From Alistipes sp. (GTDB lineage Bacteria > Bacteroidota > Bacteroidia > Bacteroidales > Rikenellaceae), in contig JAGBTW010000070.1 in assembly GCA_017631135.1 (NCBI GenBank), forward strand, positions 1-21,764: 21,764 bases of DNA, read 5' to 3'. The translations under genes were made by a program, and so were the position numbers. Below, in pieces: positions 16,084 to 21,764 of this stretch (position 1 is the first letter of the stretch; every line of letters starts with the position of its first letter). The notes under the pieces were generated by a model. That model saw only the letters and a list, made by a program, of their open reading frames with translations, searched no databases and was not told where the DNA came from.

Positions 16084-18840
16084 ATGGAATACGATTTCAG
16101 AGCCATAGAGCCTAAATGGCAGAAGAGATGGCAAGAGGAGGGTACCTACAAAGTGGATGTAGATGCCTCACGTCCCAAGTTCTATGTATTGGACATGTTC
16201 CCCTACCCCTCGGGTGCGGGTCTTCATGTTGGTCATCCCCTGGGTTATATCGCATCGGACATCTACTCGCGCTATAAGCGTCAGTGTGGCTTCAATGTGC
16301 TTCACCCCATGGGCTACGACGCCTTTGGTCTTCCCGCGGAGCAGTACGCCATACAGACAGGTCAGCACCCTGCAGTGACTACCGAGGAGAACATCGCGCG
16401 CTACCGTTCACAGCTCGACAAGATTGGCTTCTCGTATGACTGGTCGCGCGAGGTGCGCACCTGCGAGCCCGACTACTACCACTGGACACAGTGGGCGTTC
16501 CTCAAGATGTTCGACCACTGGTATAACAACAAGACCGAGAAGGCCGAGCCCATCACAGCGCTCGTTAAGCACTTCGAGGCAGAGGGCACTGCGGGCATCG
16601 ACGCTGCAGAGACCGCACACCTCACCTTCACCGCCGAGGAGTGGAAGGCTATGAGCGAGGCAGAGCGCGAGCAGGTGTTGCAGAACTACCGCTTGGCATT
16701 CCGCGCCGACACCATGGTTAACTGGTGTCCTGCGCTTGGCACTGTGCTTGCTAACGACGAGGTCAAGGAGGGTCTCTCGGTGCGTGGTGGTCACCCCGTG
16801 GAGCAGAAGCGCATGAAGCAGTGGTTGTTGCGCGTTACGGCATACGCACAGCGCATGTTGGACGGCTTGGAGAAGCTCGAGTGGAGCGAGTCGTTGAAGG
16901 AGATACAGCGCAACTGGATAGGTCGCTCTGTGGGTGCACAGGTATTCTTCGATGTCAAGGGCTCGGAGCGCAAGTTGGAGATCTTCACCACACGCCCCGA
17001 CACTATCTATGGTGTTACGTTCATGGTCATCGCCCCCGAGCACGAGTGGGTTTCGGAGCTTACCACCGAGGAGAACCGCGAGGCTGTCGAGGCATATATC
17101 GCCGAGACGAAGCGTCGCTCGGAGCGCGAGCGCATCGCTGACACCAAGCGCGTGAGCGGTGTCAAGACTGGCTCATACGCTATCAACCCCTTCTCGGGTC
17201 GCGAGATACCTATTTATATATCTGACTACGTCTTGGCGGGCTACGGCACAGGCGCTATCATGGCTGTTCCTGCGCACGACTCGCGCGACTACGCCTTTGC
17301 GCGCCACTTCGGCATCGAGATTATCCCTGTTGTCGAGGGTGGTAACCTCGAGGTCGAGTCTTACGATGCCAAGGAGGGTAATGTGATTAACTCGGACATC
17401 ATCAATGGCATGGATGTTAAGGATGCCATCAACTTCATGTTCGAGGAGGTTGAGCGCCGCGGCTTGGGTAAGAAGCTCATCAACTACCGCTTGCGCGACG
17501 CCATCTTCTCACGCCAGCGCTACTGGGGCGAGCCCTTCCCCATCTACTACAAGAATGATGTAGCATACCGCCTCTCGGATGAGCAGCTGCCCCTCACCTT
17601 GCCCCCAATCGAGAACTTCGGTCCTACCGAGGAGGGCGAGCCACCTTTGGCACGCGTCGAGAAGTGGCACACCGCCGAGGGCTACCCCTATGAGCTCTCT
17701 ACGATGCCAGGCTTTGCGGGCTCTTCGGCATACTATCTCCGCTATATGGACCCCTACAACCGCGAGGGTCTTGTTGGCAAGGAGGCTAACGACTATTGGC
17801 GCAATGTAGACCTCTATGTAGGTGGTATCGAGCACGCTACAGGTCACCTCATGTACTCACGCTTCTGGAATATGTTCCTCTACGACTTGGGCTATGTATG
17901 CGAGAGCGAGCCCTTCAAGAAGCTCGTTAACCAGGGTATGATCCAGGGTCGCTCTAACTTCGTGTACCGCATCGTGGGCACTAATAAGTTCGTGTCGCTC
18001 GGTCTTAAGAACGACTACCAGACCCAGGAGATACACGTAGATGTTAACATCGTGAAGAACGATGTTCTCGACCTCGATGCCTTCCGTGCTTGGCGCCCCG
18101 AGTTCAACGATGCGGAGTTTGTGTTGGAGGATGGCAAGTATATCTGTGGTTGGGCTGTCGAGAAGATGTCAAAGTCTATGTGTAATGTCGTTAACCCCGA
18201 CTATATCGTCGACGCTTATGGTGCTGACACCTTGCGTATGTACGAGATGTTCCTCGGTCCTTTGGAGCAGTCGAAGCCCTGGGACACTAACGGCATCGAC
18301 GGTGTTCACAAGTTCTTGCGTCGCTTCTGGTCGAAGTTCTACTCGCGCGAGGGTGCTTTCATCGTCAACGACGACAAGGCAACACCCGCGGAGCTTAAGA
18401 GCTTGCACAAGACCATCAAGAAGGTTCGCGAGGACATCGAGAACTTCTCGTTCAACACCTCTGTAGCTGCGTTTATGATATGCCTCAACGAGCTTGGCGA
18501 CTGCTCGAAGCGCGAGATATTGGAGCCTTTGACCGCTCTTATCGCACCCTTCGCACCCCATATTGCCGAGGAGTTGTGGCACGCCCTTGGTCACGAGACT
18601 ACGGTGTGCGACGCTGCGTTCCCCGCGTTCAACCCCGCTGTGCTTGTTGAGAACTCATTCGAGTACCCCGTGATGATTAACGGCAAGCTCCGCTTCAAGC
18701 AGGAGTACGCTCTCGACCTCACACAGGAGGAGATCGTAGCACACATCTTGACTACCGAGGGCGCACAGAAGTGGCTCGAGGGCAAGGCTCCCAAGAAGAT
18801 TATCGTCGTTAAGGGCAAGATTATCAATATTGTGATGTAA
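16084..18840 (+). CDS. leuS: Leucyl-tRNA synthetase
   Basis: This 918-residue class I synthetase charges tRNA-Leu. The HIGH motif is HVGH (48-51) and the KMSKS loop is KMSKS (694-698). The CP1 editing domain is present, with TTRPDT (302-307) and [16 protein letters not shown]. It is about 60 residues longer than E. coli LeuRS. One addition lies near 155-205 ([15 protein letters not shown] onward), just before the [16 protein letters not shown] segment, and another precedes the KMSKS loop (about 615-690). The zinc-type cysteines that follow VLAN in E. coli are replaced by [11 protein letters not shown], so this site probably binds no zinc; I believe this is shared by Bacteroidota. The ATG at 16084 follows an A-rich leader. 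Its TAA overlaps the next ATG by one base. Confidence 0.98.
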   Translation: MEYDFRAIEPKWQKRWQEEGTYKVDVDASRPKFYVLDMFPYPSGAGLHVGHPLGYIASDIYSRYKRQCGFNVLHPMGYDAFGLPAEQYAIQTGQHPAVTTEENIARYRSQLDKIGFSYDWSREVRTCEPDYYHWTQWAFLKMFDHWYNNKTEKAEPITALVKHFEAEGTAGIDAAETAHLTFTAEEWKAMSEAEREQVLQNYRLAFRADTMVNWCPALGTVLANDEVKEGLSVRGGHPVEQKRMKQWLLRVTAYAQRMLDGLEKLEWSESLKEIQRNWIGRSVGAQVFFDVKGSERKLEIFTTRPDTIYGVTFMVIAPEHEWVSELTTEENREAVEAYIAETKRRSERERIADTKRVSGVKTGSYAINPFSGREIPIYISDYVLAGYGTGAIMAVPAHDSRDYAFARHFGIEIIPVVEGGNLEVESYDAKEGNVINSDIINGMDVKDAINFMFEEVERRGLGKKLINYRLRDAIFSRQRYWGEPFPIYYKNDVAYRLSDEQLPLTLPPIENFGPTEEGEPPLARVEKWHTAEGYPYELSTMPGFAGSSAYYLRYMDPYNREGLVGKEANDYWRNVDLYVGGIEHATGHLMYSRFWNMFLYDLGYVCESEPFKKLVNQGMIQGRSNFVYRIVGTNKFVSLGLKNDYQTQEIHVDVNIVKNDVLDLDAFRAWRPEFNDAEFVLEDGKYICGWAVEKMSKSMCNVVNPDYIVDAYGADTLRMYEMFLGPLEQSKPWDTNGIDGVHKFLRRFWSKFYSREGAFIVNDDKATPAELKSLHKTIKKVREDIENFSFNTSVAAFMICLNELGDCSKREILEPLTALIAPFAPHIAEELWHALGHETTVCDAAFPAFNPAVLVENSFEYPVMINGKLRFKQEYALDLTQEEIVAHILTTEGAQKWLEGKAPKKIIVVKGKIINIVM

Positions 18841-19439
18841 TGGCGAGGCAGTTTATTACGATGTCGGTCTTTGCCGGTATGCTTATCGGCATTGCCGGCC
18901 TCGTCTTCCTGCATGTCGGAGGCTTGGGCGGAGCTGTGCTCTTCGCCTTTGGCCTTATGTCGGTGAGCGTCAGCAGGGCTCTGCTCTTTACGGGCAAGGC
19001 GGGTTACTTACCCTATAAGGAGTCGTTGCAGTTGCTCCCCATGGTCGTGCTCAACGCTGTGGGCTGCATGCTTATGGCGGGCATCGCCTACTATACCCTC
19101 ACCGAGGGGGCTCTCGCCACGCTTGACGGCATTATGGCTGCGCGCGAGGCATCGTCGTGGCGCATCGCCATCACCTCCATCGGCACGGGCATCATCGTCA
19201 CCCTCGCGCTCTATGGCGTGCGCAACGGCACCTACCTACATCTCTTGTATGGCGTGCCGGTGTTTATCATGTGCGGTCTTCCGCACAGCATCGCCGACGC
19301 GTTCTACTACTGCGTGGCTATCCTTCATGGCGACTTCGCCCCATGGATGATTATGGCGTGGCTCTACTCCGTTGTGGGTAACTATATCGGCTGCAACCTC
19401 CCCCGCTGGTTTATGGGCAAGGAGTTTAAGGCTAATTAG
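18840..19439 (+). CDS. Short FNT-like (formate/nitrite transporter superfamily) membrane protein
   Basis: This 199-residue polytopic protein has about six hydrophobic segments (roughly 6-24, 28-45, 64-86, 108-126, 131-150 and 165-185). Spacing and residues recall the FNT family of pentameric anion channels: LLFTGKAGYL (48-57) in the position of the FNT ELFTGN loop, and CGLPHSIADAFYY (145-157) in the position of GFEHSIANM, with His149 equivalent to the central pore histidine. It is much shorter than FocA or NirC (about 270-285 residues), the loops being reduced, so the transported ion cannot be named. The start ATG shares one base with the leuS stop (TAATG), suggesting coupled translation. It is the last gene of the plus-strand operon, before the terminator at 19494-19527. 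It could be a Bacteroidota-specific short FNT group or an unrelated look-alike. Confidence 0.68.
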   Translation: MARQFITMSVFAGMLIGIAGLVFLHVGGLGGAVLFAFGLMSVSVSRALLFTGKAGYLPYKESLQLLPMVVLNAVGCMLMAGIAYYTLTEGALATLDGIMAAREASSWRIAITSIGTGIIVTLALYGVRNGTYLHLLYGVPVFIMCGLPHSIADAFYYCVAILHGDFAPWMIMAWLYSVVGNYIGCNLPRWFMGKEFKAN

Positions 19440-19444
19440 TAGTG

Positions 19445-19485
19445 TTCCTTGTCGGCTTCGAGGAGATTCCTCGACACGCTCGGAA
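19445..19485. repeat. Imperfect inverted repeat resembling a REP-type intergenic element
   Basis: The segment starts TTCC and ends GGAA and contains CGAGGAGATTCCTCG in its middle (19459-19473), so it folds back on itself over about 41 nt with mismatches. Read on the minus strand it gives ATTCCGAGCGTGTCGAGGAATC. I recall near-identical segments as dispersed intergenic repeats in several bacterial genomes, but copy number cannot be seen from one window. It lies between the FNT-like gene and the terminator. Confidence 0.5.
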
Positions 19486-19493
19486 TGACAACA

Positions 19494-19527
19494 AAAAAAT
19501 GGACTATCCGCGGATAGTCCATTTTTT
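19494..19527. terminator. Bidirectional terminator, 17-bp perfect palindrome
   Basis: The halves 19494-19510 and 19511-19527 are exact reverse complements: A-tract, TGGACTATCCG, then CGGATAGTCCA and T-tract. An A-run on one side and a T-run on the other make it a rho-independent terminator in both directions. It lies between the end of the plus-strand operon and the convergent nuclease frame. Confidence 0.9.
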
Positions 19528-19538
19528 GTTTTTCAGTG

Positions 19539-20411
19539 TTAGAAGCTTGAGAACGCCGACCAGTTGTTGTTCGCCTCGGCTTGGAGCTCTATGGTGTCGG
19601 GGAGGTTGACGAAGAAGTCGAAGCCTGTCCACGCCTCTATGTCGTCCACCGACACAGCATAGTTGGTGTAGCTGTCGTCGACATACTCGCGGTGCTCAAA
19701 CCAAAAGCCTATGGTCGTGGCACTCGTTATTGTGCCCGCAGCGTTTGTCGATACCTTTAGCGCCACCTTGTAGAAGTAGTTGGCTACGGGGATAGACTTT
19801 GTGTCGTCCTTCGCTGTGGTGTAGGTTATCTCCTCTGTCTCACCCACCTTGTTGAACGCTGCACCCGTCACTATGTATAGCGTCTCGCCACCTGCGGCTA
19901 TCGCTTGCAGCGCATTCTCGAGCGAGTTCCACACGCTGCCGTTGAAGCGGGCCTGTATCTGTGGCACGGAGTTGGTGACGTAGAAGGTCTGCTTCTGCAT
20001 CTCCTTTATGCCGTCACGCGAGCCATTGGGTATAAGGTGTCCGCGACTGTAGCCGTCATTGTAGGAGCTGTTGCACAAGTCCACCTGATACTCCTCTTCT
20101 ATCTCGGGGTTGTAGTACCACTTGCTTGGTCGCGTCTCCGAACCCATATGTCGACTCTCGAGCGGATATGCCACCCATAGCGACGTGTATGTCGAAGTGT
20201 CGTAGTAGTGGGTGTAGTTGCGCTCATCGCCATAGTATAGCGTGCGCTCCACAGCGTTGGGATAGGCATTGTCTGTGCGCACTGCGGGCAGCTCTAACCA
20301 TGCCTCGCGCTGTGCCTCTACCTCGGGCGTCTCTACCTCTGTATCACCCCCTGTCCCTGGCGCAGGGTCCACGGCGGGAGGGTCACTCTCCCCTCCCGTT
20401 CCGTCACCCAA
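19539..20411 (-). CDS. DNA/RNA non-specific endonuclease (NUC1) module, cut off from its upstream half by an in-frame TGA
   Basis: The frame gives about 290 residues. It begins with a linker of about 30 residues rich in Gly, Pro, Asp, Glu and Thr, followed by a beta-beta-alpha-metal nuclease domain (about 38-285). SRGHLIP (122-128) stands where the family has DRGH; His125 is the expected general base. Asn157 and the W161/E165 pair in FNGSVWNSLE match the Mg2+-binding helix, and VDDIEAWTGFDFFVNLP is the usual family ending. There is no signal peptide and no ATG before residue 89, which lies inside the domain. The only candidate start near the linker is a TTG at 20411, three bases after the TGA stop of the upstream frame and in phase with it. 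I infer this was, or still is, the C-terminal domain of a secreted surface protein. The alternative is reinitiation at TTG, which would leave an unexported nuclease. Confidence 0.8.
   Translation of the reverse strand: MGDGTGGESDPPAVDPAPGTGGDTEVETPEVEAQREAWLELPAVRTDNAYPNAVERTLYYGDERNYTHYYDTSTYTSLWVAYPLESRHMGSETRPSKWYYNPEIEEEYQVDLCNSSYNDGYSRGHLIPNGSRDGIKEMQKQTFYVTNSVPQIQARFNGSVWNSLENALQAIAAGGETLYIVTGAAFNKVGETEEITYTTAKDDTKSIPVANYFYKVALKVSTNAAGTITSATTIGFWFEHREYVDDSYTNYAVSVDDIEAWTGFDFFVNLPDTIELQAEANNNWSAFSSF
20375..20398 (-). other. GC-rich stem-loop 16 nt after the in-frame TGA
   Basis: On the minus strand CGGGAGGG (20398-20391) pairs exactly with CCCTCCCG (20382-20375) around an 8-nt loop. It lies in the linker coding region, 16 nt after the TGA at 20417-20415, with no T-run behind it, so it is not a standard terminator. 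Gly and Pro codons alone could create such a stem by chance. Confidence 0.4.
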
Positions 20412-20414
20412 AGA

Positions 20415-20417
20415 TCA
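20415..20417 (-). other. In-frame TGA between the surface protein and the nuclease module
   Basis: The upstream frame ends VTYTN, TGA, and the next in-phase codons are TCT, TTG, GGT, GAC, leading straight into the nuclease linker. No other stop interrupts the frame from 21764 to 19539. TGA serves as a normal stop at the end of ftsW in this window, so a different genetic code is not indicated. Confidence 0.85.
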
Positions 20418-21764
20418 GTTTGTGTAGGTAACTTCTGCCTTTTTGAAATACAAAGCACCCTTTGCTGAGCTAGGACGAGAAACTTTAATTGTAAGTTTAC
20501 CGCTAATATTATTTGTGTTTTCTACAGTAAATTCAGTTCCTCCACTGCCGATTGTATTACCCAATACAGAAGATGTTCCTATCAATGTTTCACCAATATA
20601 AACTTTAATTGTTGCACTAGTACTAGCCTTTGCCGCTGCGTATACTGTAACAGTCTTCACGTCATCAATATCTGACGCAAGAGTTAAGTGACTAGCTGGA
20701 GAATTATTACTACCAACCTGTATATAACCATTGGTTGTACCAAAATACGTTGCGTCTGTTGTAATCGCCCAACTATTATTCTGGTCGTCTGTTTTAGTGC
20801 AAGCGGATGAAATTTTGCCTGGCTCGAATATAGCGTTTATTTCTACATCACCGTAAACCTGCATAACAGTTACGGTCTTCTGCAAATCGCCATAAGTAAC
20901 AGTAATTACACCCTCACGAGTCTCCTCTTTATCATTCGCTTCAACAGTAACGGTAACAGTACCTGAATCGTCAGATGTAGTAATCCAATCTACATTGTCT
21001 GTGATAACCACATTAGTACCCTCAACAGGATTTGCTACGCTATATGTGAACTCAAACTCACCTTCACCGCTTGATACACTCTCTGCATCAGTTGACACTG
21101 TCAAAACAGGAGGCAATACATAGTCGTGACCAGCAACAATCTTCAAATCGTTAAGATAGAAACGCTTATTATAAGAAATTGTCAACTTCTCCTTTTTTGA
21201 TGCTGCTTCAAACTCAACAATATAATCTGCATAATCAGCTGTCAATTTAACCTCCTGCGTTATCTCACCTACAGTGATAGTTAATGTATTTTCAGTATTA
21301 CTATAGTGCTTTGCATTTACCACTACACTGAAAGGCTCTGAAAGATTAAGTTCAGATGTAGTCAAAGTACCACCTTTGCTACCTGAGCTAAATTTCAATG
21401 CGGTGTTATTTTCAGGATAAATAGTAGCACAAGCTGAATACATTGTAGCTTCATCTCGAGTTGGGAATTTATTTGTTACACTGCTAAATGCGGTTGTTGA
21501 TGTTGCACCAACCCATGAGAAATCATCCTCGAAAGGCAATGCAAGACCTGCATCCTCTGCAGTGAGGTGCTCTGCATTAATAGTTACGTTCAATGTATTT
21601 ACAGCACCACCAATCAACTCGATATCCTGGGGCAAAGTAATGCTCTTTGCAATTGCATAACCCTCGGTAGATGCCTCAAACTTAAGCTCCGAATCAGCAG
21701 TCAAAGTCTGTGGGTAAACAATTAGATAAATGGCATTGTCACCGTCAATTGCAAGTGGCTCTGC
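20415..21764 (-). CDS. Multidomain surface protein with fimbrillin-like and BACON domains (5' end missing)
   Basis: 449 residues are visible; the frame is open at the right edge, so the N-terminus and any signal peptide are outside. In order: a segment that looks like the end of a fimbrillin-type domain (about 1-63, AIYLIVYPQTLTADSELKF, then ITLPQ and GGAVNTLNVTI); a beta-sandwich of carbohydrate-binding or choice-of-anchor type (about 70-212, LPFEDDFSWVG to FYLNDLKIVAG); a BACON-like domain (about 218-303, with NVDWITTSDDSGTVTVTVEAN and VITVTYGDLQKTVTVMQ); and a second beta-sandwich (about 308-449). Such architectures belong to outer-membrane or secreted Bacteroidota proteins. Composition is AT-rich (near 35-40% GC in several lines) compared with the nuclease part and the dcw operon. 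It ends at a TGA, and the nuclease module continues in the same frame. Function beyond surface binding cannot be inferred. Confidence 0.72.
   Translation of the reverse strand, partial: AEPLAIDGDNAIYLIVYPQTLTADSELKFEASTEGYAIAKSITLPQDIELIGGAVNTLNVTINAEHLTAEDAGLALPFEDDFSWVGATSTTAFSSVTNKFPTRDEATMYSACATIYPENNTALKFSSGSKGGTLTTSELNLSEPFSVVVNAKHYSNTENTLTITVGEITQEVKLTADYADYIVEFEAASKKEKLTISYNKRFYLNDLKIVAGHDYVLPPVLTVSTDAESVSSGEGEFEFTYSVANPVEGTNVVITDNVDWITTSDDSGTVTVTVEANDKEETREGVITVTYGDLQKTVTVMQVYGDVEINAIFEPGKISSACTKTDDQNNSWAITTDATYFGTTNGYIQVGSNNSPASHLTLASDIDDVKTVTVYAAAKASTSATIKVYIGETLIGTSSVLGNTIGSGGTEFTVENTNNISGKLTIKVSRPSSAKGALYFKKAEVTYTN

Noticed and set aside
20375..20417. Selenocysteine insertion (TGA plus SECIS-like hairpin)
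   Set aside because: The TGA lies at a linker boundary, not in a redox site, the hairpin lacks a recognisable SECIS apical loop, and no selenocysteine genes are in view.
20415..20417. Genome-wide recoding of TGA
   Set aside because: ftsW ends at TGA with the next gene overlapping there, and no other gene in the window contains an internal TGA.
1..21764. CRISPR array, tRNA, rRNA, prophage or complete insertion sequence
   Set aside because: No regularly spaced identical repeats, no cloverleaf or rRNA-like segment, and no transposase, integrase or phage structural gene was found on either strand.

Overview
This window comes from a member of the Bacteroidota, most probably order Bacteroidales. 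The evidence is a promoter that fits the Bacteroidota sigma consensus (TTTG, 21 nt, TAACTTTG) ahead of the ROK kinase gene, mostly A-rich leaders without Shine-Dalgarno sites, an FtsI with a C-terminal PASTA domain, a Bacteroidota-type FtsL, a MraY with a long insertion, and a BACON/fimbrillin-like surface protein. A gut genus such as Alistipes (Rikenellaceae) is a guess only. No tRNA, rRNA, CRISPR array or complete insertion sequence was seen, and no gene-free stretch exceeds 300 bases.

Region 1 (1-4160, all minus strand) reads, in transcription order: a short-chain polyprenyl diphosphate synthase, a U32-family (TrhP/RlhA-like) Fe-S RNA hydroxylase candidate, a DUF1016/YhcG-type PD-(D/E)XK nuclease, and an M24B Xaa-Pro aminopeptidase that runs off the left edge. 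The DUF1016 gene is visibly more AT-rich than its neighbours. The gap on its upstream side is filled by two inverted arrays of degenerate 9-mers, so it looks like an insert in an otherwise housekeeping run.

Region 2 (4161-6336): a divergent promoter region, then a ROK-family sugar kinase on the plus strand that converges on a minus-strand GlsB/OlsB-like GNAT N-acyltransferase. A perfect 22-bp hairpin separates the two and overlaps the acyltransferase stop codon.

Region 3 (6337-19439, plus strand) is a compact dcw-type operon: rsmH, ftsL-like, ftsI, murE, mraY, murD, ftsW, then hslR, leuS and a short FNT-like membrane protein, linked by overlaps or gaps of at most 43 nt. Together these genes cover 16S rRNA methylation, septal transpeptidase and glycosyltransferase, and the mDAP-adding, lipid I-forming and D-Glu-adding steps of peptidoglycan synthesis. 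The usual flanks (mraZ before; murG, murC, ftsQ, ftsA, ftsZ after) are absent here. A strong bidirectional terminator follows.

Region 4 (19539-21764, minus strand) encodes a large secreted-type surface protein (fimbrillin-like tail, beta-sandwich, BACON, second beta-sandwich) and, in the same reading frame directly after one TGA codon, a Gly/Pro-rich linker and a NUC1 endonuclease domain. Base composition changes sharply at that TGA. This is the most unusual locus in the window: a multidomain surface nuclease split by an in-frame stop, or a recombination or assembly junction. I did not find a convincing new defence or mobile system beyond these observations.
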